Position numbers and translations under genes: made by a program. From an uncultured Pelagibacteraceae bacterium (GTDB taxonomy: Bacteria; Pseudomonadota; Alphaproteobacteria; Pelagibacterales; Pelagibacteraceae): a DNA stretch of 48,307 nt. Numbering within the stretch: the stretch's first letter is position 1; every line of letters begins with the position of its first letter. Shown in pieces: positions 1 to 9,483 of the stretch. Under the pieces are notes generated by a model. It was not told where the DNA came from. It made no database searches and was given only the letters and a program-made list of their open reading frames with translations. Location: assembly GCA_902558705.1 (NCBI GenBank), contig CACEEW010000008.1, positions 1 to 48,307 on the forward strand. Direction: 5' to 3'.

Positions 1-746
1 AAATGAGGATAGCAGGAAAACTAGCTGCTCAAACTTTAGATATGCTTACCGATAATATCAAAGAAGGTATTTCAACAGCTTATATAGATAAACTTGGATA
101 CGAATTTATTCGTGATAATGGTGGTTACTCTGCTCCGTTATATTATCGAGGTTTTAATAAATCTTTATGTACTTCTCTTAACCATGTTGTTTGTCATGGA
201 ATTCCGTCTAAAGAAAGAATTTTAGTAGACGGAGATGCGGTAAATGTTGATGTTACAGCAATTATAAATGATCATTATGGAGACACATCTAGAATGTTTT
301 GTGTCGGTAAAACATCTGTCAAACTTAAAAATTTAATTGATGCTACGTATGAGTCTATGATGAGAGCTATTAAAATTTTAAAACCTGGAATTAAACTTGG
401 AGATATAGGACATGAGATTCAATCTTACATTGAAGATAAAGGATTTTCTGTAGTAAGAGATTTTTGTGGCCATGGAATTAGTACAACATTTCATGAGCCA
501 CCTAACATTTTACACTATGGGAATAAAAATACTGGAATAGAACTTAAGCCTGGAATGACATTTACAGTTGAACCAATGATTAATGCTGGCAAATATGACA
601 CCAAAATGCTGAATGATGGATGGACTGCAGTAACTAAAGATAAATCTTTATCAGCACAATTTGAACATACAATAGGTATTACAGAAAATGGTTATGAAAT
701 CTTTACAGAATCTGTTAAAGGTTATTCTAAGCCTCCATACTTATAA
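1..746 (+). CDS. map: Methionine aminopeptidase type I (5' end outside window)
   Basis: Removes the initiator methionine from nascent proteins in the cytosol. The five metal ligands of type I MetAP are all present, at D83, D94, H157, E190 and E221 counted from the first in-window Met. Each is offset by exactly 14 from E. coli D97, D108, H171, E204 and E235. That offset also shows that about 14 N-terminal residues lie before the window, so the first ATG (position 3) is internal and corresponds to the 'EKMR-AG' stretch of the family. The C-terminus is complete. It is followed after 3 nt by purB (TAATTAATG junction), so it is probably read with the purine genes. Identity is firm; the true start cannot be seen. 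Confidence 0.93.
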   Translation, partial: MRIAGKLAAQTLDMLTDNIKEGISTAYIDKLGYEFIRDNGGYSAPLYYRGFNKSLCTSLNHVVCHGIPSKERILVDGDAVNVDVTAIINDHYGDTSRMFCVGKTSVKLKNLIDATYESMMRAIKILKPGIKLGDIGHEIQSYIEDKGFSVVRDFCGHGISTTFHEPPNILHYGNKNTGIELKPGMTFTVEPMINAGKYDTKMLNDGWTAVTKDKSLSAQFEHTIGITENGYEIFTESVKGYSKPPYL

Positions 747-749
747 TTA

Positions 750-2042
750 ATGATAAAAAGATATTCGCGAAAAGAACTTACTGATATTTGGTCAGAAGAA
801 AATAAATATAAAATTTGGCTAAATGTTGAAGTGGCTGCAGCACAAGCTATGGAGAAATTAGGTCAAATACCCAAAGGTGTTTCCACTGTAGTAAGAAAAA
901 AAGCTAGAATAAATGTTAAAAGAATTCACCAAATTGAAAGCCAAGTTAAGCATGATGTCATTGCTTTCTTAACTTCTATTACTGAAAAAGCTGGAATTAA
1001 AGCTAGATACCTTCATCAAGGAATGACTTCTTCAGATGTAGTGGATACAAGTTTTAATATTCAATTAGTTCAATCAGGAAAAATAATTCTTAAAGACCTA
1101 GATCAAATGTTAAAAGTTCTTAAAAAACAATCAATAAAATATAAATTTACTCCTTGTATGGGTAGAAGTCATGGCATTCATGCTGAGCCAATAACATTTG
1201 GTTTAAAACTTGCTTCTTTTTATGAAGAATTCAAAAGAAATAGAAAACGATTAGTTGATGCTATAAATGAAGTTTCAACGTGCGCTATTTCGGGTGCGGT
1301 TGGAACTTTTGCAAATATTAATCCGAGTGTAGAAAAACATGTAGCAAAAAAACTTGGTTTAAAAATTGAGCCTATTTCAACACAAGTAATTCCAAGAGAT
1401 CGTCATGCTTTCTATTTTTCGGTTTTGGGAATTATTGCTGGTTCAATTGAGAGAGTTGCTATTGAAATAAGACATTTACAAAGAACAGAAGTTTACGAAT
1501 TGCAAGAATACTTTTCAAAAAATCAAAAAGGTTCTTCTGCTATGCCTCATAAAAAAAATCCAATATTAAGTGAAAATTTAACAGGTCTTGCAAGAATGGT
1601 TAGAAGTGCTGTGACCCCTGCTCTTGAGAATATAGCTTTGTGGCATGAGAGAGATATTTCACATTCAAGTGTTGAAAGAAATATAGGCCCTGATGCAAAT
1701 ATTACTCTAGATTTTACATTAGTAAGGTTAACCAATATTTTAGATAACATGATAGTTTATCCAAAAAAAATGTTAGAAAATCTTAATATTACAAAAGGCT
1801 TAATTTTCTCTCAAGAACTAATGCTTGAACTTACAAAAACTGGTTTAAGTAGAGAAAAATCTTACAAAATGGTTCAGAGTTATGCAAAAAAATGTTTTGC
1901 TGAAAACCTAGATTTGTTTACTGTAATTCAATCTGATAAATATATAATGAACAATATTTCACCAAAAAATTTAAAATCTATTTTTAGTTATTCTAAACAC
2001 TTTAAGAATGTGAATTTAATTTTTAGGAGAGTTTTTAGATAA
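750..2042 (+). CDS. purB: Adenylosuccinate lyase
   Basis: Cytosolic enzyme for two fumarate-releasing steps: SAICAR to AICAR, and adenylosuccinate to AMP. The 430-residue length is normal for the bacterial short form. The fumarase/aspartase-superfamily signature loop [10 protein letters not shown] lies near residues 262-272, with the catalytic Ser at its start. Upstream are the conserved '[10 protein letters not shown]' region near residue 91 and '[10 protein letters not shown]' near 140, which carries the substrate-binding His. It starts 3 nt after the map stop, and its TAA shares one base with the purC ATG (TAATG), implying translational coupling. Placing purB first, followed by purC-S-Q-L, groups the later part of IMP synthesis in one operon. 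Confidence 0.96.
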   Translation: MIKRYSRKELTDIWSEENKYKIWLNVEVAAAQAMEKLGQIPKGVSTVVRKKARINVKRIHQIESQVKHDVIAFLTSITEKAGIKARYLHQGMTSSDVVDTSFNIQLVQSGKIILKDLDQMLKVLKKQSIKYKFTPCMGRSHGIHAEPITFGLKLASFYEEFKRNRKRLVDAINEVSTCAISGAVGTFANINPSVEKHVAKKLGLKIEPISTQVIPRDRHAFYFSVLGIIAGSIERVAIEIRHLQRTEVYELQEYFSKNQKGSSAMPHKKNPILSENLTGLARMVRSAVTPALENIALWHERDISHSSVERNIGPDANITLDFTLVRLTNILDNMIVYPKKMLENLNITKGLIFSQELMLELTKTGLSREKSYKMVQSYAKKCFAENLDLFTVIQSDKYIMNNISPKNLKSIFSYSKHFKNVNLIFRRVFR

Positions 2043-2827
2043 TGAAAAAGGGAAAAAAATTATACGAAGGAAAAGCTAAAATAATATATGCTACTCAAGA
2101 TAAAGATTTAGTAATTCAGTACTTCAAAGATGATGCAACAGCATTTAACAATCAAAAGAAAACTACTATTGATGGTAAAGGGGTTTTAAATAATAGAATT
2201 TCTGAACATATACTCTCAAATTTATCTCAAATTGGTATCAAAAATCATTTAGTTAAAAGATTAAATATGAGGGAACAGATCGTAAAGTTGGTTGAAATAA
2301 TCCCTATTGAATTCATAGTTAGAAATGTTGCAACTGGCTCTCTTACTAAAAGATTAGGCATCGAAGATGGTACTGTTCTTAAAGAACCCTTAATTGAATA
2401 CTGTTTAAAAGATGACAAACTTGGTGATCCTTTAATAGCAGAAGAGCATATTTATGCTTTTGAATGGGCTAATAAAAAAGAAATTGAAAAAGTAAAAAAA
2501 ATGATCCTTAGAATTAATGACTTTATGATTGGGATGTTTAGAGGAATTGGAATTAAACTGATTGATTTTAAGTTAGAATTTGGAAGATTAAAGGTTAATG
2601 GTAAAAATGAAATTATTCTAGCAGATGAAATTAGTCCTGATACTTGTAGATTGTGGGACTCAATCACTGATAAAAAACTTGATAAAGATAGATTTAGAAA
2701 AGACCTTGGAGATTTAATACCAGCCTATACAGAGGTTGCAAAAAGATTGGGTATTCTACATGAACAATCAAATGTTTCAGCCGTTAATGTTACTCAACTA
2801 TCCTCAGTAAAGAAAAAAAATAGATGA
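2042..2827 (+). CDS. purC: Phosphoribosylaminoimidazole-succinocarboxamide synthase
   Basis: ATP-dependent ligase joining CAIR and aspartate to give SAICAR, the substrate of the PurB encoded just upstream. The protein opens with the family pattern '[11 protein letters not shown]', which forms the ATP-binding glycine-rich strand. It continues with 'NNRISE' and 'VRNVATGSL', and has 'LEFGRL' and '[11 protein letters not shown]' in the second half, which contact ATP and Mg2+. At 261 residues it is slightly longer than the usual 235-245, owing to a Ser/Val/Asn-rich and lysine-rich tail of about 20 residues of no known function. Its start overlaps the purB stop by one base and its stop overlaps purS by four (ATGA). 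Confidence 0.96.
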   Translation: MKKGKKLYEGKAKIIYATQDKDLVIQYFKDDATAFNNQKKTTIDGKGVLNNRISEHILSNLSQIGIKNHLVKRLNMREQIVKLVEIIPIEFIVRNVATGSLTKRLGIEDGTVLKEPLIEYCLKDDKLGDPLIAEEHIYAFEWANKKEIEKVKKMILRINDFMIGMFRGIGIKLIDFKLEFGRLKVNGKNEIILADEISPDTCRLWDSITDKKLDKDRFRKDLGDLIPAYTEVAKRLGILHEQSNVSAVNVTQLSSVKKKNR

Positions 2828-3066
2828 TAGTTTCAGCAATAATAACTCTAAAAAAAGATGTATTAGACCCCCAGGGTAAAGTGATTCATCAAACATTAGA
2901 AGGTATGGGTTTCAAGGATGTTAATGAAGTAAGACAAGGTAAGTATTTTGAAATTGATGTAAATGAAAATGACCCAACCAAAGCCAAAGGTATAGTTGAG
3001 GATATGTGTAAAAAACTTTTAGCAAATCTAGTTATTGAAAATTATAAGATTATTGAGACACAATAA
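2824..3066 (+). CDS. purS: FGAM synthase, PurS subunit
   Basis: Small (80 aa) subunit of the three-part formylglycinamidine ribonucleotide synthase found in Gram-positives, archaea and alphaproteobacteria. It bridges the PurQ glutaminase and the PurL synthetase. The family layout is visible: an N-terminal beta strand '[15 protein letters not shown]', the 'VR.GKYFEI' strand in the middle, and a helix leading to '[12 protein letters not shown]' at the end. It overlaps purC by 4 nt and is followed after 3 nt by purQ (TAATTAATG). The presence of purS fits the short 730-residue PurL downstream, as opposed to the single ~1300-residue enzyme of gammaproteobacteria. Confidence 0.94.
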   Translation: MIVSAIITLKKDVLDPQGKVIHQTLEGMGFKDVNEVRQGKYFEIDVNENDPTKAKGIVEDMCKKLLANLVIENYKIIETQ

Positions 3067-3069
3067 TTA

Positions 3070-3753
3070 ATGAAATCATCTGTTATTACCTTTCCTGGTT
3101 CAAATTGTGATCGAGATATGGATGTAGCTTTAAATAAATTTGGATTTAAGAATAAAATGGTCTGGCATAACGATCATGAACTTCCAAAAAGTGATCTTGT
3201 TGTTTTGCCAGGAGGTTTTTCTTATGGTGATTATCTCAGATGTGGAAGTATGGCATCAAAATCTAAAATAATGCATTCAGTAATTAATTTTGCGAAATCA
3301 GGTGGATTAGTAATGGGTATTTGTAATGGCTTTCAAATTTTAGTTGAGTCAGGATTACTTCCAGGTGTTTTATTGCGAAATAGATATTTAGAATTTATTT
3401 GTAAAAACGTTTACGTAAAGATTGATAATAAACAAAATCCTTATTTTAAAAACTTAGATAAAGAAGTATTTGAATTTCATATAGCACATAATGAAGGAAA
3501 TTATTTTTGTACTAAGGACCAACTAAAAGAAATTGAAGCTAACAACCAAGTAGCTGTTTATTACTGTAATGATGAGGGAAAAACTGAAGATCTGTTTAAT
3601 CCAAATGGATCAATAAAAAATATTGCAGGCATATTCAATAAAGAAAAAAATGTTTTAGGAATGATGCCACATCCTGAAAGAATGATTGATCAAAGTTTAT
3701 CTGGTGAAGATGGTTCTTTATTTTTTAAAAATCTAATCAATAATTTAAAATAA
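3070..3753 (+). CDS. purQ: FGAM synthase, PurQ glutaminase subunit
   Basis: Class I (triad) glutamine amidotransferase that hydrolyses glutamine and passes ammonia to PurL. The nucleophile is C85 in 'GICNGFQ', and the partner residues are H201 and E203 in 'MMPHPER'. The N-terminal 'FPGSNCDRD' and '[12 protein letters not shown]' stretches are family hallmarks, and 227 residues is the normal length. The ATG follows the purS stop after 3 nt. The purQ stop shares one base with the purL ATG (TAATG), so the two interacting subunits are translationally coupled. Confidence 0.96.
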   Translation: MKSSVITFPGSNCDRDMDVALNKFGFKNKMVWHNDHELPKSDLVVLPGGFSYGDYLRCGSMASKSKIMHSVINFAKSGGLVMGICNGFQILVESGLLPGVLLRNRYLEFICKNVYVKIDNKQNPYFKNLDKEVFEFHIAHNEGNYFCTKDQLKEIEANNQVAVYYCNDEGKTEDLFNPNGSIKNIAGIFNKEKNVLGMMPHPERMIDQSLSGEDGSLFFKNLINNLK

Positions 3754-5945
3754 TGACAGTTAATGAGAAAATTGCCATAGAACATGGTCTTAAATCTGAT
3801 GAATTTAAAAAAATTTGTGATCTGTTAAAAAGAACTCCAAATATAACTGAACTTGGAATTTTTTCTGCAATGTGGAATGAACATTGCTCTTATAAATCTT
3901 CTAGACTTCACCTAAAAAAATTACCAACAAAAGGTAAGAAGGTTATTCAAGGACCTGGTGAAAATGCTGGTATCATAGATATTGAGGATGGAGATGCTAT
4001 AGTATTTAAAATTGAAAGTCATAATCACCCCTCTTTCATAGAACCATATCAAGGAGCTGCAACTGGAGTAGGTGGAATTATGAGAGATGTGTTTACAATG
4101 GGAGCTAGACCAATAGCTAATTTAAATTCAATTCACTTTGGTTCTCCTCAACATAAAAAAACTAAAAATCTTTTAAGAGGTGTTGTGCATGGAATTGGGG
4201 GCTATGGAAACTGTATGGGTGTTCCTACTATAGCTGGTCAAACATCTTTTGATAGCTCTTACAATGGGAATATTTTGGTTAATGCAATGACTTTAGGGTT
4301 GGTTAAAAAGAATAAAATATTTTATTCAAAAGCAGCAGGATTAAATAAACCGGTGATTTATGTCGGTTCTAAAACTGGAAGAGATGGTATTCATGGTGCT
4401 AGTATGGCTTCTGCAAGTTTTGATGAAAAGATTGAAGAAAAAAAACCAACTGTTCAAGTTGGAGACCCTTTTACTGAAAAACTTCTTTTAGAAGCATGTT
4501 TAGAATTAATGGCTGGCGACTCTATCATTGCTATTCAAGATATGGGTGCAGCGGGTCTGACATCTTCGAGTATTGAGATGGCATCAAAAGGAAATTTAGG
4601 AATTGAAATAAATCTAAATAAAGTTCCTTGTAGAGAAGCTAAGATGACACCTTACGAAATTATGCTTTCTGAGAGTCAAGAAAGAATGTTGATTGTATTA
4701 GAAAATGGTAAAGAAGAATTAGCAAAAAAAATATTCGATAAATGGAATTTAGATTTTGCAATAATTGGTAAAACTACTGATACAAAAAACATTGAGTTAT
4801 TTTTTGACGATAAACAAGTTGCGAATATTCCAGTTAATACATTAGTTGAAAACTCACCTATGTATAATCGAAAATGGAAAAAATCTAAATTGCCGAAAAA
4901 AGTTAAAATAAAAAAGGACTCTTTAAATGGTCTCAAAATTAAAGAAATATTAAAAAAAGTTTTATCAAACCCAAATATATGTAGCAAAGAATGGATTTGG
5001 CAACAATATGATCACACAGTAATGGGTGATACAATTCAAAAACCTGGCGGAGACTCTGGTGTAGTAAGAGTTCATGGTACAAATAAAGCAATAGCTGCTT
5101 CAGTGGACTCATCAGCAGTGTATTGTTGGGCTCACCCTTTAACTGGTGGAAAACAGGTAGTTGCAGAAAGTTGGCGAAATTTAATTTCTGTTGGTGCTAC
5201 GCCAATTGCAATAACTAATTGTTTAAATTTTGGAAGTCCAGAGAATGAAGAAAACATGGGTGAATTTGTTGAATGTGTTCAAGGTATTGGAGAGGCGTGT
5301 AAATACTTAAACTATCCTGTGGTTTCAGGAAATGTTTCTTTTTATAATCAAACAAAAGAAATAGGAATAAAACCAACACCTTCTATAGGAGGAGTTGGTT
5401 TAATAAAAGACTTTACAAAAATGGTTACTATGAATTTTAAAGAAATTAATAATATAGTTATGGTTATTGGAAAGACTGAAGGGCATATCGATCAAAGCCT
5501 TTTTGCTAGATCAATTTTAAATGAAAAAAATGGCCCCCCACCAGAAGTAAACCTTTTTAATGAAAAAAATAACGGAGAGTCATTATTAAACTTAATGCAA
5601 AAAGGTCTTATTAAAAGTGCTCACGACGTATCTTTAGGAGGTATAATTACTGCTGTAAGTAAAATGTCTATAAAGGGAAATAAAAGTATAAAATTTAATA
5701 AATCTAAAAATTTAATTAACGAAATTAATTACCTGTTTGCAGAGGATCAAGGAAGATATATTATAGAGATAAATCCAAAAAATTTAAAAGAAGTTGCTAA
5801 AATTTTGGATCAAAATTCAGTTTATCATGAAGAATTAGGCGTGATTATTGAAAAAGATATGATAATTAATCAAAAGACAAAAGTTACAATTGACGAATTA
5901 AAATCTTATAATAGTAATTGGTTAACTAATTTTATGAGTGCATAA
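3753..5945 (+). CDS. purL: FGAM synthase, PurL synthetase subunit
   Basis: ATP-dependent large subunit that converts FGAR to FGAM using ammonia from PurQ. At 730 residues it is the 'small PurL' type, which needs PurS and PurQ; both are encoded directly upstream. Two tandem PurM-like halves are visible. The first contains '[12 protein letters not shown]', 'GPGENAG' and the ATP/substrate motif 'ESHNHPS' around residue 90. The second half begins near residue 400, with '[12 protein letters not shown]' and 'SGNVSFYNQ'. The start overlaps the purQ stop and the stop overlaps the bolA ATG by one base, so the operon runs on into the Fe-S genes. Confidence 0.97.
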   Translation: MTVNEKIAIEHGLKSDEFKKICDLLKRTPNITELGIFSAMWNEHCSYKSSRLHLKKLPTKGKKVIQGPGENAGIIDIEDGDAIVFKIESHNHPSFIEPYQGAATGVGGIMRDVFTMGARPIANLNSIHFGSPQHKKTKNLLRGVVHGIGGYGNCMGVPTIAGQTSFDSSYNGNILVNAMTLGLVKKNKIFYSKAAGLNKPVIYVGSKTGRDGIHGASMASASFDEKIEEKKPTVQVGDPFTEKLLLEACLELMAGDSIIAIQDMGAAGLTSSSIEMASKGNLGIEINLNKVPCREAKMTPYEIMLSESQERMLIVLENGKEELAKKIFDKWNLDFAIIGKTTDTKNIELFFDDKQVANIPVNTLVENSPMYNRKWKKSKLPKKVKIKKDSLNGLKIKEILKKVLSNPNICSKEWIWQQYDHTVMGDTIQKPGGDSGVVRVHGTNKAIAASVDSSAVYCWAHPLTGGKQVVAESWRNLISVGATPIAITNCLNFGSPENEENMGEFVECVQGIGEACKYLNYPVVSGNVSFYNQTKEIGIKPTPSIGGVGLIKDFTKMVTMNFKEINNIVMVIGKTEGHIDQSLFARSILNEKNGPPPEVNLFNEKNNGESLLNLMQKGLIKSAHDVSLGGIITAVSKMSIKGNKSIKFNKSKNLINEINYLFAEDQGRYIIEINPKNLKEVAKILDQNSVYHEELGVIIEKDMIINQKTKVTIDELKSYNSNWLTNFMSA

Positions 5946-6175
5946 TGGCAATGGATTTAAAAGAAATAGAGAGACACATCAAAGAAGCTTTACCTGATGC
6001 TTCAATAGAAATTCAAGATTTAGCAGGAGATAATAATCATTACTCAGCAACCATAACATCTGCTAGATTTGCTGGTAAAAGTAAAATTGAACAACATAAA
6101 ATGGTATACGATTCATTAAAAGGTAAAATGGGTAATGAATTGCATGCTTTAGCAATTAAAACTAAGGAGCAATAA
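5945..6175 (+). CDS. BolA family protein (IbaG/BolA2-like)
   Basis: Small cytosolic partner of monothiol glutaredoxins; BolA-Grx pairs bridge a [2Fe-2S] cluster and take part in cluster trafficking or iron sensing. The 76-residue protein has the BolA signature 'FAGKSKIEQHKMVY' around residues 42-55 and a C-terminal 'ELHALAIKT', whose H67 is the usual conserved cluster-ligand histidine. It contains no cysteine. It sits between purL and grxD with one-base overlaps on both sides. The adjacent glutaredoxin gene makes a BolA-Grx4-type complex very likely. The exact BolA subfamily cannot be fixed from the sequence alone. Confidence 0.92.
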   Translation: MAMDLKEIERHIKEALPDASIEIQDLAGDNNHYSATITSARFAGKSKIEQHKMVYDSLKGKMGNELHALAIKTKEQ

Positions 6176-6507
6176 TGGATGATAAAGTTAAAAATTTAAT
6201 ACAAAATCATATTGAAAATAATGAAATTTGCTTATTTATGAAAGGAACACCAGATGCTCCTCAATGTGGATTTTCGATGGCAGTTACAAATATACTAAAA
6301 ATTTTAGAAGTTAACTTTAAAGCTGTTAATGTTTTAGAAGATCAAACATTAAGAGAAGGAATAAAAGTCTTTAGTGATTGGCCAACTATACCTCAACTTT
6401 ATGTAAAGAGAGAATTTGTTGGTGGATGTGATATTATCAAAGAAATGTATGAGAGTGGTGAAATTAAAAAAATTTTCGATGATAAAGGTATAAATTATAA
6501 AAAATAA
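6175..6507 (+). CDS. grxD: Monothiol glutaredoxin, Grx4 type
   Basis: CGFS-type glutaredoxin that binds and transfers a [2Fe-2S] cluster with glutathione and, usually, BolA. The active site 'PQCGFSMAV' places the single reactive cysteine at C31. The downstream 'DWPTIPQLYV' cis-proline stretch and 'FVGGCDIIKEMYESGE' are standard for the family, and 110 residues is the normal length. It is coupled to bolA by a TAATG junction and closes the purine operon. Its stop lies 2 nt from the stop of the convergent rpsD, and no intrinsic terminator is visible. Confidence 0.95.
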   Translation: MDDKVKNLIQNHIENNEICLFMKGTPDAPQCGFSMAVTNILKILEVNFKAVNVLEDQTLREGIKVFSDWPTIPQLYVKREFVGGCDIIKEMYESGEIKKIFDDKGINYKK

Positions 6508-6509
6508 TT

Positions 6510-7127
6510 TTATCTTGAATAATATTCAATTACCAAGTTAGGTTCCATAACTATTGGATAAGGCACTTCTTCAAGTTTTGGTGTTCTAACAAACTTAAAC
6601 TTTTTATTTTTTTCGTCCATTTGAATATACTCAGGAGTTTCTCTTTCTTTACTAGCTAAGGCTATGTCGACAATAGCTAATTGTTTAGATTTATCTCTTA
6701 TTTCAATTGAGTCCTCCTCCTTTACAGAATAACTAGCAATATTAACTTTTTTGCCATTAACTTTTACATGACCATGATTAATCAATTGTCTTGCCGAAAA
6801 AATTGTTGTGGAGAATTTTGCTCTATAGATTACTGCATCTAGCCTTTTTTCTAACAAACCAATTAAATTTTCACTAGTATCACCTTTAAGCATACTTGCT
6901 TTCTTATAAATATTCCTGAATTGTCTTTCATTAATATTACCGTAATAAGCTTTTAATTTTTGCTTAGCTTGCAATTGAATTCCATAATCTGATGGCTTAC
7001 CTTGTCTTGATTGACCATGCTGACCAGGTCCGTAAGCTCTTGTATTAAATGGACTTTTGGGTCTTCCCCATAGATTGACTTTTAGTCTTCTATCTACTTT
7101 ATGTTTAGAGTTTAATCTTTTTGTCAT
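6510..7127 (-). CDS. rpsD: 30S ribosomal protein S4
   Basis: Primary 16S rRNA-binding protein that nucleates 30S assembly. The 205-residue sequence has the N-terminal 'GPGQHGQ' and '[12 protein letters not shown]' region and an S4 RNA-binding domain from about residue 95 ('[18 protein letters not shown]', then '[22 protein letters not shown]'). No zinc-binding cysteines are present, as in E. coli S4. It is the last gene of a minus-strand run, but a good promoter fills the 40-nt gap in front of it, so it can be transcribed separately. No Shine-Dalgarno-like sequence precedes the ATG. Confidence 0.97.
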   Translation of the reverse strand: MTKRLNSKHKVDRRLKVNLWGRPKSPFNTRAYGPGQHGQSRQGKPSDYGIQLQAKQKLKAYYGNINERQFRNIYKKASMLKGDTSENLIGLLEKRLDAVIYRAKFSTTIFSARQLINHGHVKVNGKKVNIASYSVKEEDSIEIRDKSKQLAIVDIALASKERETPEYIQMDEKNKKFKFVRTPKLEEVPYPIVMEPNLVIEYYSR

Positions 7128-7139
7128 TTAATAGAGGGG

Positions 7140-7167
7140 TTTATAAACTTACTCCTTATTTTGTCAA
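7140..7167 (-). promoter_or_regulatory. Candidate sigma-70 promoter of rpsD
   Basis: On the minus strand a perfect -35 TTGACA (7167 down to 7162) is followed by a 16-bp spacer and TATAAA (7145 to 7140). The -35 begins at the base next to the stop codon of the preceding methyltransferase gene. Only 12 nt separate the -10 from the rpsD ATG at 7127, so the transcript should have a leader of about 5-7 nt. This is a motif match in AT-rich DNA, but a perfect -35 is rare by chance. Confidence 0.6.
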
Positions 7168-7881
7168 TCAACGTTTTTTACTCAAACTAGCAAATACACT
7201 CGATAAAATACGTGTTTCTTTGTCAGACAAGTCCATTTTATAGAAAATATTTCTAAGGTTCTCGAGCATTTTTGGTCTCTTTTCTTTAGGCTTAAAAAAA
7301 TTAATTTCATCTAAATTTTTAATGCAAAGAGTTAACATTGATTGAATTTCTTTTTTACTAGCAGATTTAATTTTTTTTGATTTCTTGAACGGAACATTTT
7401 TAAGTTTGATTAGACCATACACGTATTGAGCAATTATGATCAAGCTATGGGACAAATTTAATGATTTAAAATCAGGATTAGTGGGTATTTGCAAAGTATA
7501 ATTGGCATAACTAATTGCATCATTTGATAAACCTGATGCCTCTGAACCAAACAAAAAACCAATTTTTTTTTTAAAATTAATCTTTTTTAAATCATCTAAG
7601 TTAATATGTTTGACATTTTTATTTCTAAATCTTGCGGTAGTGGCGATAATAATGTCAATTTTGCTTATTGCCTTCTCCAAGTTATCATATTCTTTGCTTT
7701 GTTTAACTACATCCTTAGCTCCAACTGATGTGGCTAAAATTTTATCATTTGGAAAAATAGGTTTTGGATTAATTACAATCAATTTCTTGAAATTAAAGTT
7801 TTTAATTGCTCTTGCGCATGCACCTATATTTTCTGATAATTGAGGTTTATGAAGAATAAATGAGATATTATTTTTACTCAT
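7168..7881 (-). CDS. TrmJ-like tRNA/rRNA 2'-O-methyltransferase (SPOUT)
   Basis: SpoU/TrmH-family RNA ribose methyltransferase; the closest functional type is TrmJ, which methylates position 32 of tRNAs using SAM. The three SPOUT motifs are visible: 'PQLSENIGACARAIKNF' near residues 13-29, 'GFLFGSEASGLSND' near 108-121 and 'LQIPTNPDFKSLNLSHSLIII' near 131-150, the last forming the SAM-binding knot. The C-terminal ~70 residues are a lysine-rich helical extension typical of TrmJ. The ATG directly abuts the cimA stop (no gap). It is annotated at family level because TrmJ and related RNA methylases cannot be separated with certainty by eye. Confidence 0.85.
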   Translation of the reverse strand: MSKNNISFILHKPQLSENIGACARAIKNFNFKKLIVINPKPIFPNDKILATSVGAKDVVKQSKEYDNLEKAISKIDIIIATTARFRNKNVKHINLDDLKKINFKKKIGFLFGSEASGLSNDAISYANYTLQIPTNPDFKSLNLSHSLIIIAQYVYGLIKLKNVPFKKSKKIKSASKKEIQSMLTLCIKNLDEINFFKPKEKRPKMLENLRNIFYKMDLSDKETRILSSVFASLSKKR

Positions 7882-9483
7882 TTATTTACTTGCAGGTGCA
7901 TTATCTTTAAATAATTTATAATCTAAACTATCTATTAACGCTTTAAAAGAAGCATCGATAATGTTTGTGGAGACACCAATAGTAAACCAATTTTTTCCTT
8001 GAGAGTCTGTACTTTCAATAGAAACTCTTGTTACGGCCTCAGTTCCTGTATTTAAAATTCTAACTTTATAATCTACCAGTTTTAAATCTTTTAAATATTT
8101 TGAATATTTTGCCAGTCTATCAACATTTTGTCTGATAGCATTATCTAAAGCATTTACTGGACCATTCCCCTCTCCTTCACACATAATTTTTTCTCCATCA
8201 ACTTCTAATTGAGCTTTTGCAGAAGAAACTATTTCTCCAGATTTACTTTTTTTTACAGAAACATCATATTCATTAATTGATATATATCTTGGAATTTCTC
8301 CAATAATTCTTCTAGCTAATAATTCAAATGATGCATCAGCACCATCATAGCTATAACCAATGAATTCTCTATCTTTTACTTCGTCTAATAATTTTTTAAT
8401 TTTTGGATCATTTTCTTGAATATCAATTTTGATACTTTTTAATCTTGAAATAATATTTGATTTTCCTGATTGATCAGAAACCACAATATTTCTTGAGTTA
8501 CCAACTTCCTCTGGATTAATGTGTTCATAAGTTTTTGGATCTTTTTGTACAGCGGATACATGTAGTCCTCCTTTGTGTGAAAAAGCTGCTGCGCCCACAT
8601 AAGGTAAATGTTGGTTTGGTTTTCTATTTAAAATTTCATCCAAAAGTCTTGAACAATCGGTTAGATTTTTGATGTTTTTTGATTTTATTCCAATTTCAAA
8701 TTGAGATGAAAAATCTTTCTTTAAAAAAAATGTTGGTATTAATGACATCAAATTTGCATTTCCACATCTTTCACCTAATCCATTTATTGTACCCTGAATT
8801 TGACGAACACCAGACAATACCGCTACTAATGAATTTGCAACCGCATTACCAGTGTCATTATGTGCATGAATTCCTAAGTTTTTTCCTGGTACTACTTTAC
8901 TAACTTCGCTTACTATCTGTGCAACTTCATGTGGAAGTGTACCTCCGTTAGTATCACATAGTATCACCCACCTTGCACCTTGATCATAAGCAGCTTTGAT
9001 ACATGAAAGTGCATATTTTGGATTTGCTTTATAACCATCAAAAAAATGTTCTGCATCAAACATAAATTCTTTTTTTGCTTTAACAAAATGTTTGGCACTC
9101 TCAGAAATATTATCTAAATTTTCATCATTTGTTATTCCTAAAGCAACATCAACATGAAAGTCCCAGGACTTACCTACCAAACATACTGCAGAGGTATTAG
9201 AGTTCATAAGTGCAGATAAACCAGTATCATTTTCCGCACTTCGTCCAGATCTTTTTGTCATACCAAAAGACGTTAGTCTTGAATTTTTAAAATCATGTTT
9301 TTTTTGAAAAAATTCCGTATCTGTTGGGTTAGCCCCAGGCCATCCTGCCTCTATATAATCCACACCAAGATTATCCAAAGCTAAAGCAATCTTTTCTTTA
9401 TCTTCTAAAGAAAAATCAACGCCTTGCGTTTGAGCTCCATCTCTTAGAGTTGTGTCAAATATGTATAATCTTTCTTTGCTCAT
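7882..9483 (-). CDS. cimA: (R)-citramalate synthase
   Basis: Condenses pyruvate and acetyl-CoA to citramalate, the first step of the threonine-independent isoleucine route. It belongs to the isopropylmalate/homocitrate synthase superfamily: 'FDTTLRDGAQ' at residues 9-18 (metal-binding Asp), 'HAHNDTG' near 206 (metal His pair), and a C-terminal LeuA-type regulatory domain over roughly the last 130 residues. The opening ('DGAQTQGVDFSLEDK') and the 533-residue length fit the CimA branch better than LeuA. The start overlaps the cysS stop by 4 nt (ATGA). The role is inferred from subfamily resemblance, and 2-isopropylmalate synthase is the alternative. Confidence 0.87.
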   Translation of the reverse strand: MSKERLYIFDTTLRDGAQTQGVDFSLEDKEKIALALDNLGVDYIEAGWPGANPTDTEFFQKKHDFKNSRLTSFGMTKRSGRSAENDTGLSALMNSNTSAVCLVGKSWDFHVDVALGITNDENLDNISESAKHFVKAKKEFMFDAEHFFDGYKANPKYALSCIKAAYDQGARWVILCDTNGGTLPHEVAQIVSEVSKVVPGKNLGIHAHNDTGNAVANSLVAVLSGVRQIQGTINGLGERCGNANLMSLIPTFFLKKDFSSQFEIGIKSKNIKNLTDCSRLLDEILNRKPNQHLPYVGAAAFSHKGGLHVSAVQKDPKTYEHINPEEVGNSRNIVVSDQSGKSNIISRLKSIKIDIQENDPKIKKLLDEVKDREFIGYSYDGADASFELLARRIIGEIPRYISINEYDVSVKKSKSGEIVSSAKAQLEVDGEKIMCEGEGNGPVNALDNAIRQNVDRLAKYSKYLKDLKLVDYKVRILNTGTEAVTRVSIESTDSQGKNWFTIGVSTNIIDASFKALIDSLDYKLFKDNAPASK

